Notes under the pieces: model-generated | What the model was told of the DNA's origin: nothing | The model's input: the letters and a program-made list of their open reading frames with translations, nothing else | Databases searched by the model: none | Source of the DNA: Thermocladium sp049965935 | GTDB taxonomy: Archaea > Thermoproteota > Thermoprotei > Thermoproteales > Thermocladiaceae | Assembly: GCA_049965935.1 (NCBI GenBank) | Contig: JBMFVP010000080.1 | Span: forward strand, 1-5,418 | DNA length: 5,418 nucleotides | Direction of reading: 5' to 3' | Shown: positions 1 through 4,894 of the stretch, in pieces | How the letters are laid out: each line of letters begins with the position of its first letter | Numbering within the stretch: position 1 is the first letter of the stretch | Made by a program: the position numbers and the translations under genes

Positions 1-1
1 C

Positions 2-40
2 ATGCTTAGCTTAATCAAGGATGCTTGGTACCTCTTCTAG
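2..40 (+). CDS. possible C-terminal tail of an upstream gene (partial)
   Basis: One frame is open from the window edge and ends with TAG at 38-40, giving a tail that reads MLSLIKDAWYLF if it is coding. The other two + frames stop within the first 12 bases. A T-rich stretch follows directly, as expected downstream of a gene end. Twelve residues are far too few to name a family, and the frame could be open by chance. Confidence 0.25.
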   Translation: MLSLIKDAWYLF

Positions 41-42
41 TT

Positions 43-64
43 GATTTTTATTGTTTCTTCTTCT
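43..64 (+). terminator. T-rich stretch, likely archaeal terminator of an upstream gene
   Basis: The stretch is about 70% T, with runs of five and three T on the + strand. It lies directly after a possible stop codon at 38-40 and before the TATA box of atpK. Archaeal RNA polymerase stops at oligo-T runs without needing a hairpin. No hairpin is seen here. Confidence 0.45.
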
Positions 65-115
65 AAAGGGCGAGACTTATCGTTCTTTAGCACGTGTGGC
101 CGCATAAGAGTTATA

Positions 116-124
116 CTTAAAAAT
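116..124 (+). promoter_or_regulatory. TATA box for atpK
   Basis: CTTAAAAAT is centred near 120. Archaeal transcription starts about 26 bp downstream, so the transcript should begin near 146, just before the paired ATG codons at 152 and 155. This spacing argues against the earlier in-frame ATGs at 41, 128 and 131. Confidence 0.6.
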
Positions 125-151
125 CGGATGATGAAGATAGGTGCGAATAGT

Positions 152-475
152 ATGATGGCTGGAAATAAATGGAGAAAAGCATTAATGGCGTCTGCCCTGG
201 CTATGTTGGCTGTGGCAATGCTCGTTAGCGCCAGCTCCAATGTAACCTCATCTTCTCCCGCATCGTCAAGCGGAGAGAAACTTATAGGGGCCGGCCTAGC
301 TTTCGGGTTAGCGGCCGGAGGAGCGGGCGTGGGCATGGGTACGGCTGGAGCGGCTATTGTCTCCGCGTCCCTAGAGAAGCGGGACATGGTTATGTTCCTA
401 TTGGTGCTGGCCTTCGTTGAAACAATAGCAATATATGGAATAGTAATTGCAATACTCATAATGTCACACCCATAA
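152..475 (+). CDS. atpK: A-type ATP synthase subunit K (c-ring proteolipid)
   Basis: This is the membrane proteolipid whose oligomer forms the rotating c-ring of the archaeal A1Ao ATP synthase and carries ions across the membrane. The 107-residue protein has a basic start (GNKWRK) and a hydrophobic stretch of about 18 residues ending VSA, which looks like a signal peptide. A Ser-rich linker follows. Then come two membrane helices: a Gly/Ala-rich first helix (GLAFGLAAGGAGVGMGTAG) and a second helix (VMFLLVLAFVETIAIYGIV), joined by the short polar loop LEKRD. Glu90, in the family motif ETxAIYG, is the ion-binding carboxylate. The frame opens at 41, but the TATA box at 116-124 supports ATG 152 or 155. 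No other ATPase subunit gene is visible; the downstream neighbour is an unrelated radical SAM gene with its own promoter. The first hydrophobic segment could be an uncleaved extra helix rather than a signal peptide. Confidence 0.9.
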   Translation: MMAGNKWRKALMASALAMLAVAMLVSASSNVTSSSPASSSGEKLIGAGLAFGLAAGGAGVGMGTAGAAIVSASLEKRDMVMFLLVLAFVETIAIYGIVIAILIMSHP

Positions 476-625
476 TGATGCATAAATAAAAAATCAACAC
501 TAATAGATTATTTATATGCAGCATGGTTCCTCCGGTTTGAAACTATCTGTTTATTCCAGCGGCTTCTGGAATGCTTGTGTCGAGCAGTTCTTGCATAGCT
601 ATTTTCACTACATGATTTGTGACAA

Positions 626-636
626 AAAATATTTAT
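626..636 (+). promoter_or_regulatory. TATA box for the radical SAM gene
   Basis: The A/T-only stretch AAAATATTTAT is centred near 631 and predicts a transcript start near 657, three bases before ATG 660. This makes the gene near-leaderless and places the upstream ATG at 516 outside the transcript. A second TATA-like stretch at about 508-517 would start near 540 and cannot serve ATG 516 either. Confidence 0.6.
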
Positions 637-659
637 TTCCGTTATGCTTACGCATTGCC

Positions 660-2291
660 ATGGTATCAAACAATAATGGTTTCGATGTTATCTTGACCAC
701 AGATCGATCAATGATGAGTAATTATCATGGAAAGGAGTTCTTGGGCTTCTTATCGACTGGTCCAATCTTCGTCACGCTTGGTCCCTTCACATTTCTTTCC
801 GAGAAGTTTCATGAGTGGTTGGCGGAGCCGAAGGTTAAGACGGATAAATTGGGTCGCCCAATCCAGGCTCCATATGGCATGCGGAAGGTTGAGGCGGCAT
901 TAATCGATGCTGGAATAAATGCTGCAATAATAGATCCAGATCACGTTGATAAGTACTTGAATAAGGCGAAGGTACTCATGCTGAGCCATCATGATTATTT
1001 CGGCCTTAATCCGCCGTCCTCCACTTGGGCGGTGATTGTTGGGAAGGAGCCGCTGAATGCATTGACGTTTAAGAGGTTCATGCTCAAGATTAAGCCACGC
1101 ATTGATGAGGCTAAGGCTAAGAATGGATTGAAAGTCATGGCAGGCGGTCCATCAGCGTGGCAGTGGCTTTACTTCCCTGAATTAATTAATCACTTTGGAA
1201 TCGATACAGTATTTGATGGGGAAGCGGAGAAGCTGGTGGTTGACTTAGTTGAGCGGGCAATCAATGATGAACCCATTCCCAAGTACATATATGTCGGTAG
1301 GAGAGATGTGCCCAGCGTGGATGAGATACCGACCATAAAGGGAGCCAGCGTGAATGGATTAATAGAGATAGGGCGAGGTTGTCCGAGGGGTTGCTCGTTC
1401 TGTTCGGTCACGCTAAGGCCCATGCGCTGGTATCCGCTGAGTAAGATAGAGGAGGAATTAAAGATAAACGTGAAGAATGGGGTTGTGAATGGATTAATCC
1501 ACTCAGATGATGTGCCTCTCTATGGCTCTGACACAATTGAACCGAACATGGATAAATTAATAGCCTTGCATAAATTGGTTAAGTCGTACTATAAAACCAT
1601 TGCCTGGAGCCACACAACGTTGGGTGGCTTCCTATATGGCGAGACGAAGTATAGGATGGGAACTAAGTTGGCGGAGATAATAGAGGATGAGAATCAGGAA
1701 TGGTGGGGTGCCGAGGTTGGTTTAGAGACTGGCTCTAGGCGATTAGCCAAGATGATTATGCCGGGCAAGGCTGCTCCATATAAGATAGAGGACTGGTGGA
1801 CTGTGGTCACGGAGGGCTTATCGGTTATGCATGAGGTTAAGCTTATTCCGGCCGTCACCATGATAATTGGACTCCCGGGAGAGACCCCGGATGATGTGAT
1901 GGAGACAATAGAGTTAGTGGATAGGATGAGACCATATAGGAGCCTACTAGTGCCGTTGTTTTATGTGCCCATGAACCACGTGAGGAGCGATAAGGGCGGT
2001 TGGCTATATAAGTACAACTTACTGCCGGAGCATATAGAGTTATTGAAGGCGGTTTTCCACCATAGTATTTATTGGGCTAAGGACATCGTTAACAAGTTCT
2101 ACCTGAATGGAGTAACCAATGCTCCTGTGAGAGCTGCAGTTAATTACTTTATTAACTATGTCGATAAGAGGGTAAGCAAGTTGGAGGATCAACTTGATGA
2201 GATTATAGAGAACATGAGTAAACAGAGAACTGAATCAAAGATGACCCCCCTCAAATTAATAAATGAGATCTCCTCCTCCACAGGGAAATGA
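660..2291 (+). CDS. radical SAM protein with N-terminal B12-binding-like domain
   Basis: This is a 543-residue enzyme of the radical SAM superfamily, which uses a 4Fe-4S cluster to cleave S-adenosylmethionine and make a radical; the substrate is unknown. The cluster motif CPRGCSFC (CxxxCxxC) has its cysteines at residues 241, 245 and 248. EVGLETGS at 352-359 and IIGLPGETPDD at 402-412 are strand motifs of the COG1032-like (Elp3/MiaB/NirJ fold) branch. The N-terminal 200 residues (VILTTDRSMMSNYHGKEFLG, then HHDYFGLNPPSS and GGPSAW) resemble the Rossmann-like domain of archaeal proteins annotated as B12-binding radical SAM. The classic DxHxxG cobalamin loop is not evident, so B12 binding is doubtful. 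The frame opens at 516, but those 48 residues are Cys/aromatic-rich and unlike the family; the conserved block starts after ATG 660, where the promoter also points. The TGA stop lies inside the C box of a candidate sRNA, so the gene's 3' end is shared. Confidence 0.85.
   Translation: MVSNNNGFDVILTTDRSMMSNYHGKEFLGFLSTGPIFVTLGPFTFLSEKFHEWLAEPKVKTDKLGRPIQAPYGMRKVEAALIDAGINAAIIDPDHVDKYLNKAKVLMLSHHDYFGLNPPSSTWAVIVGKEPLNALTFKRFMLKIKPRIDEAKAKNGLKVMAGGPSAWQWLYFPELINHFGIDTVFDGEAEKLVVDLVERAINDEPIPKYIYVGRRDVPSVDEIPTIKGASVNGLIEIGRGCPRGCSFCSVTLRPMRWYPLSKIEEELKINVKNGVVNGLIHSDDVPLYGSDTIEPNMDKLIALHKLVKSYYKTIAWSHTTLGGFLYGETKYRMGTKLAEIIEDENQEWWGAEVGLETGSRRLAKMIMPGKAAPYKIEDWWTVVTEGLSVMHEVKLIPAVTMIIGLPGETPDDVMETIELVDRMRPYRSLLVPLFYVPMNHVRSDKGGWLYKYNLLPEHIELLKAVFHHSIYWAKDIVNKFYLNGVTNAPVRAAVNYFINYVDKRVSKLEDQLDEIIENMSKQRTESKMTPLKLINEISSSTGK
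2253..2264 (+). promoter_or_regulatory. TATA-like element for the candidate C/D box sRNA at 2283
   Basis: AAATTAATAAAT lies inside the radical SAM coding region, centred near 2258. Adding 26 bp predicts a transcript start near 2284, matching the 5' end of the sRNA terminal stem at 2283. A/T-rich stretches are common here, so the exact spacing is the only support. Confidence 0.4.
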
Positions 2292-2316
2292 TGAGCTACG
2301 GGTCTTTGTGGAGGAG
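2273..2316 (+). repeat. 10-bp perfect inverted repeat across the stop codon
   Basis: CTCCTCCACA at 2273-2282 is the exact reverse complement of TGTGGAGGAG at 2307-2316. The stem can extend inward by four pairs (two of them G-U) to 2286/2303, leaving a 16-base loop that holds the TGA stop of the radical SAM gene. The right arm covers the D'–C' region of the candidate sRNA, and the left arm lies just upstream of its 5' end. On the long radical SAM mRNA this hairpin would therefore compete with the sRNA fold. Confidence 0.6.
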
Positions 2317-2344
2317 TGACGAGTCAATTCAACAACTGATTCCC
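2283..2344 (+). ncRNA. candidate C/D box guide sRNA overlapping the radical SAM stop codon
   Basis: A C/D box sRNA guides fibrillarin, with L7Ae and Nop5, to 2'-O-methylate rRNA or tRNA. In order the sequence shows: GGGAA (2283-2287), C box ATGATGA (2288-2294, perfect), a guide of 12-14 nt, a degenerate D' (TGGA at 2309-2312 or TGTG at 2307-2310), C' GTGACGA (2316-2322, one mismatch), a 13-nt guide (2323-2335), D box CTGA (2336-2339, perfect) and TTCCC (2340-2344). GGGAA and TTCCC form a perfect 5-bp terminal stem abutting both boxes, as in an archaeal kink-turn. The 62-nt length is typical. A TATA-like element predicts a start near 2284, and a pyrimidine-rich run follows at 2365. The TGA stop codon of the radical SAM gene (2289-2291) is part of the C box. 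The poor D' box is the main weakness. Confidence 0.75.
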
Positions 2345-2364
2345 AATGCATGAAATGACCCATG

Positions 2365-2379
2365 CTCCTCTTCTTTTCC
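2365..2379 (+). terminator. pyrimidine-rich run, likely terminator of radical SAM gene and sRNA
   Basis: A 15-base run of only C and T, with four consecutive T at 2374-2377, lies 21 bp after the sRNA and before the radA promoter. Archaeal transcription often ends in such T-rich runs. No hairpin directly precedes it. Confidence 0.45.
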
Positions 2380-2434
2380 ATTTATAATGAATTACCTTCT
2401 ATCTCTCCATTTAGTTCCCATTTATTTAGTTAGG

Positions 2435-2443
2435 TTTTTAAAC
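2435..2443 (+). promoter_or_regulatory. TATA box for radA
   Basis: TTTTTAAAC is centred near 2439 and predicts a start near 2465, eight bases before ATG 2473. The in-frame TTG at 2455 would fall before the transcript start, so it is not the initiator. A second AT-rich box at about 2448-2455 is too close to the ATG. Confidence 0.65.
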
Positions 2444-2472
2444 AAGGGTTTAAATTGTGGATTGTTGAGAGA

Positions 2473-3513
2473 ATGCCCAGAAAAAAAGATGCTATGGAGG
2501 GAGAGGTGGAGGAGTATGAGGAGGAGACCAGCGATGTGGAGGAGACAGCGACTACAGAGGGACAATCACAGCAGGGAGAAGCAATAGATGTTGAGGAAAT
2601 AGATGGAGTAGGCAAGGTAACTGCCCAAAAGCTTAAGGAGGCTGGATTCATGAATGCCCGCGATGTTGCATACGCCAGTATACGTGACTTGCTAGGCGTT
2701 GTTGGCAGCGAGGATAGGGCCAAGCAAATAATTCAGTCAGCCCAGCGATTAATTGGCCTTAAGTCATTTGTTACTGCATTTGAGGTGTATGAGAATAGGA
2801 GGAGCGTGAAGTATATATCAACAGGAGTCAAGGCACTGGATGAATTATTGGGGGGAGGCATTGAGACTAGGGCAATAACTGAATTGGTAGGCGAATTTGG
2901 TGTGGGTAAGACTCAATTATGCCATCAATTGGCCGTCATGGTTCAATTGCCCGAGGACAAGGGTGGGCTCAGGGGGAAGTCGCTGTACGTGGATACCGAG
3001 AACACGTTCAGGCCGGAGAGGGTTGTTCAAATAGCCAAGTATAGGGGCTTGGATCCACAGGAGGCGCTCCGCAATATATTATATGCTAGGGCCTATAATA
3101 GCGATCATCAAATTATAATAATAGATGAGGCTAAGAAGATAATAGAGGATCAAAACATAAGGCTAATAGTTATTGATTCATTAGTGGCCCACTTCAGGGC
3201 AGAGTACCCGGGAAGGGAGAACTTGGCTGAGCGCCAACAAAAACTTAATCATTTTATTGGTCAGCTCCTTAGAATAGCGGATCTCTATAACATAGCCGTA
3301 GTATTCACTAATCAGGTAATAGCGCAGCCAGATGTATTCTTTGGTAACCCACAGAAACCGGCTGGCGGCAATGTAGTTGCCCACGGCGCGACGTATAGGT
3401 TATGGCTTAGGAAAAGCAAGGAGAATACTAGGATAGCTAAGATATTTGATTCCCCAATGCATCCGGAGAAGGAGGCCCTCTTCAGAATAGCTGAGGAAGG
3501 TCTCCTCGATTAA
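2473..3513 (+). CDS. radA: DNA repair and recombination protein RadA
   Basis: RadA is the archaeal Rad51/RecA homologue. It forms filaments on single-stranded DNA and performs ATP-dependent strand exchange. The 346-residue protein starts with a strongly acidic tail of about 40 residues. It then has a helix-hairpin-helix DNA-binding domain (IDGVGKVTAQKLKEAG, 43-58) and the linker with the FxxA subunit-contact motif (FVTA, 99-102). The ATPase core follows: Walker A GEFGVGKTQ at 140-148 and Walker B LIVIDS at 231-236. The DNA-binding loop region (NQVIAQPDVFFG onward, about 280-315) and the C-terminal AEEGLLD are typical of archaeal RadA. The length fits crenarchaeal RadA and no key residue is missing. 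ATG 2473 was chosen from the TATA spacing. A nuclease-like gene follows 48 bp downstream with no clear terminator between, so co-transcription is possible. Confidence 0.97.
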   Translation: MPRKKDAMEGEVEEYEEETSDVEETATTEGQSQQGEAIDVEEIDGVGKVTAQKLKEAGFMNARDVAYASIRDLLGVVGSEDRAKQIIQSAQRLIGLKSFVTAFEVYENRRSVKYISTGVKALDELLGGGIETRAITELVGEFGVGKTQLCHQLAVMVQLPEDKGGLRGKSLYVDTENTFRPERVVQIAKYRGLDPQEALRNILYARAYNSDHQIIIIDEAKKIIEDQNIRLIVIDSLVAHFRAEYPGRENLAERQQKLNHFIGQLLRIADLYNIAVVFTNQVIAQPDVFFGNPQKPAGGNVVAHGATYRLWLRKSKENTRIAKIFDSPMHPEKEALFRIAEEGLLD

Positions 3514-3521
3514 TTGCGGCG

Positions 3522-3531
3522 AAAAGTATTT
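3522..3531 (+). promoter_or_regulatory. weak TATA-like element for the nuclease-like gene
   Basis: AAAAGTATTT is centred near 3527 and predicts a start near 3553, nine bases before ATG 3562. The match is poor because of the G in the core. The gene may instead be read through from radA. Confidence 0.3.
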
Positions 3532-3585
3532 CTCAGACCCTGACCCTCTAATCACCCATTCATGGATGAAATAAGTCATCACGCG
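3530..3585 (-). ncRNA. candidate antisense C/D box guide sRNA over the nuclease start codon
   Basis: On the minus strand, in transcript order: C box GTGATGA (3582-3576, perfect), 12-nt guide CTTATTTCATCC (3575-3564), D' ATGA (3563-3560, one mismatch), 4-nt linker, C' GTGATTA (3555-3549, one mismatch), 12-nt guide GAGGGTCAGGGT (3548-3537) and D box CTGA (3536-3533, perfect). Both guides have exactly the 12-nt spacing favoured by archaeal C/D sRNPs. A minus-strand TATA-like box at 3615-3607 predicts a start near 3585, three bases before the C box. Four T follow at 3528-3522 on the same strand. Against it, the bases flanking C and D form only one closing C-G pair, so there is no real terminal stem. 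The core is antisense to the translation start of the downstream protein. No rRNA or tRNA target was recognised. Confidence 0.55.
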
Positions 3586-4275
3586 ATTCATATATTCATG
3601 GAGTCGCTTTTTAAGTTAACCAGTAGGACTAATCAAGTTTTTTCGCTGGAGTCTCTCGCGAGTGAATCGATGCTTGGGGAGGACATAATTCGCCGAATAC
3701 TCGACTCGCTTGATGGTGAGGTTGAGCCATTATCTACTTGGATTGGTGTCTACTGGAGGTTAACCGTGCCTCGACTCTTCCTAGCGTTGCAGTTGGATCC
3801 GGGCGGATTAGAGGATATAATCAATAGGATCGAGTGGAGGGAATTCGAGGACTTAATTGGATTCATAATGGATCGATGGGGATATGAAGTGCTGCGGAAT
3901 ATTAGGCTCAGATTAGGGGGAGAATCCATGGAAATAGACCTTATAGCAGTGAAGGGAAGCGATGTGCTGCTCATCGAGGCAAAGAAGTGGAGAAGGAACG
4001 CCATGAGGAGCGTTGCCGAGTCGCACCTGAGGAAAGCGAAGTTGATAAGGGATAATTGGTTAAGCGTAATCCAGAAACTTGGAATACCCATTCATTATGC
4101 TCATATATATCCTCTCATTGTTTCTTGGAAAAAAGAGGAAACAGAGTTGCCGATCCCAGTAATAGATATAGCCATGCTGAACAGCTTTATTGGCGACTTG
4201 GACTCGCTGAGGACCGGCTTACCTGAATTAGTGGCCTCCGTGAGCGGTTTCACGGCTAGAGATCCATATTATTGA
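3562..4275 (+). CDS. Mrr-like / PD-(D/E)xK nuclease-fold protein downstream of radA
   Basis: The 237-residue protein looks like a restriction-endonuclease-fold protein. Residues 1-80 are helix-rich and resemble a winged-helix DNA-binding domain (HHAIHIFMESLFKLTSRT, then LASESMLGEDIIRRILDSL). From about 90, WREFEDLIGFIMDRWGYEV is the opening helix typical of Mrr-like domains. EIDLIAVKGSDVLLIEAKKW (124-143) carries the PD-(D/E)xK core: Asp126, Glu139 and Lys141. A basic helix follows (KWRRNAMRSVAESHLRKAKLIRD). All core metal-binding residues are present, so activity is possible. The specific role is unknown; position next to radA suggests DNA repair or Holliday-junction/recombination processing, but that is inference. 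It could also be a restriction or defence enzyme, although no methylase is present. ATG 3562 is the first start in the frame, and it lies within the D' region of the antisense sRNA candidate. Confidence 0.75.
   Translation: MDEISHHAIHIFMESLFKLTSRTNQVFSLESLASESMLGEDIIRRILDSLDGEVEPLSTWIGVYWRLTVPRLFLALQLDPGGLEDIINRIEWREFEDLIGFIMDRWGYEVLRNIRLRLGGESMEIDLIAVKGSDVLLIEAKKWRRNAMRSVAESHLRKAKLIRDNWLSVIQKLGIPIHYAHIYPLIVSWKKEETELPIPVIDIAMLNSFIGDLDSLRTGLPELVASVSGFTARDPYY
3607..3615 (-). promoter_or_regulatory. minus-strand TATA-like element for the antisense sRNA
   Basis: Read on the minus strand the sequence is CTTAAAAAG, centred near 3611, the same form as the atpK box (CTTAAAAAT). It predicts a start near 3585, directly before the sRNA C box. 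It lies within coding sequence, so it could occur by chance. Confidence 0.4.
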
Positions 4276-4368
4276 GCAGGTGGCTCCTAGTTAATAGTGC
4301 TCATTTCGATGAATAGCCTTAGCATTGTGAGTTTTCCGATGATTAAGGGATAGGAGTTGGCTGTGCGG

Positions 4369-4380
4369 AAAATTTTTAAC
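4369..4380 (+). promoter_or_regulatory. TATA box for the rpl7ae-rps28e operon
   Basis: AAAATTTTTAAC is centred near 4375 and predicts a start near 4401, eight bases before ATG 4409. The preceding GCGGAA purine-rich bases could be part of a TFB-recognition element. The 133-bp gap before rpl7ae otherwise holds only a weak 6-bp inverted repeat (4284-4289 with 4351-4356). Confidence 0.65.
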
Positions 4381-4408
4381 TGCCTATTATATGGCTCGTT
4401 GAGGGTAC

Positions 4409-4888
4409 ATGAGTTCCATAGACCCGAGGACCTTCTACGGGAATCCGCCGCAGGGCAAGCCATTCTATGTTAGGTTCGTGGTGCCGCCCGAGTTAGCGGA
4501 TAAGGCGTATGAGGTGCTCAGTTTGGCTAAGCAGAGCGGCAAAATAAAGAAGGGAAGCAATGAAGCCACTAAAATGATAGAGAGAGGGATGGCTAGGCTG
4601 GTCCTAATAGCTGAGGATGTGGATCCGCCGGAAATAGTTGCTCATTTACCGCTTCTATGCGAGGAGAGGGGGGTTCCCTACATATATGTTCCAAGCAAGG
4701 AGAAGCTAGGCAAGTCAGCTGGAATAGAAGCTACCGCTGCCGCTGCGGTGATAATAGAGCCGGGCCAAGCCTCACAGCAATTAGAGGACCTAGTTGCTCA
4801 ATTAAATGATGTTAGGGCCAAGGCGGGGCTAAATCCCATACAGCCACAGCAGCGCCAGGAGGAGCCTCAGCGTAGGCAGAGACGGTGA
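4409..4888 (+). CDS. rpl7ae: 50S ribosomal protein L7Ae (kink-turn binding protein)
   Basis: L7Ae binds kink-turn RNA. It is a large-subunit ribosomal protein and also the core protein of C/D box and H/ACA guide RNPs, and a subunit of archaeal RNase P. The 159-residue protein shows the RNA-contact motif GSNEATKMIERG (49-60) and IAEDVDPPEIVAHLPLLCEE (67-86). The recognition loop region VPYIYV (89-94) and SKEKLGKSAGI follow. The archaeal core is about 120 residues. Here there is an added N-terminal segment of about 15 residues (MSSIDPRTFYGNPPQG) and a Gln/Arg-rich C-terminal tail (QPQQRQEEPQRRQRR), which may add nonspecific RNA contacts. It heads a two-gene operon with rps28e, a gene order common in archaea. 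It would bind the C/D sRNA candidates in this window, as it does all such RNAs in the cell. Confidence 0.96.
   Translation: MSSIDPRTFYGNPPQGKPFYVRFVVPPELADKAYEVLSLAKQSGKIKKGSNEATKMIERGMARLVLIAEDVDPPEIVAHLPLLCEERGVPYIYVPSKEKLGKSAGIEATAAAAVIIEPGQASQQLEDLVAQLNDVRAKAGLNPIQPQQRQEEPQRRQRR
4884..4888 (+). promoter_or_regulatory. Shine-Dalgarno site for rps28e, overlapping the rpl7ae stop
   Basis: GGTGA matches the archaeal Shine-Dalgarno core (complementary to the 16S end CACCTC-type sequence) and lies six bases before GTG 4895. Its last three bases are the TGA stop of rpl7ae, so termination and re-initiation are coupled in space. This decides the GTG start for rps28e. Confidence 0.65.
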
Positions 4889-4894
4889 GCTTAG

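Noticed and set aside
128..134. ATGATGA, a perfect C box match just before atpK
   Set aside because: No CTGA follows within 60 bases and there is no flanking stem; it lies inside the atpK promoter-to-start stretch.
475..481. C-box-like ATGATGC at the atpK stop codon, similar in position to the accepted sRNA
   Set aside because: The final base is wrong, no D box follows and no terminal stem forms.
37..483. 148-residue open frame on the minus strand opposite atpK
   Set aside because: It is antisense to a clear proteolipid gene, low in complexity (Ala/Pro-rich from Gly/Ala codons of atpK) and has no recognisable motif.
2194..2233. TTGATGA followed by CTGA within the radical SAM gene
   Set aside because: The C box has a mismatch at the first base, the 29-base interval is too short for C/D'/C'/D, and the flanks do not pair.
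2323..2335. D guide of the first sRNA as a match to the 16S GAAUUGGC segment (near E. coli 920)
   Set aside because: Only eight bases pair, one by wobble, and the pairing ends before the fifth base from the D box, where the methylation site must lie.
2387..2587. 66-residue + strand frame starting before radA
   Set aside because: It overlaps the radA start in another frame; its Arg-rich end is the shifted reading of the acidic radA N-terminus.
3750..4091. 113-residue minus-strand frame inside the nuclease-like gene
   Set aside because: It is a Ser-rich shadow of the sense gene with no motif and no promoter.
4284..4356. Inverted repeat CTCCTA/TAGGAG upstream of rpl7ae
   Set aside because: Six bases with a 61-base spacer is expected by chance and no further pairing supports it.
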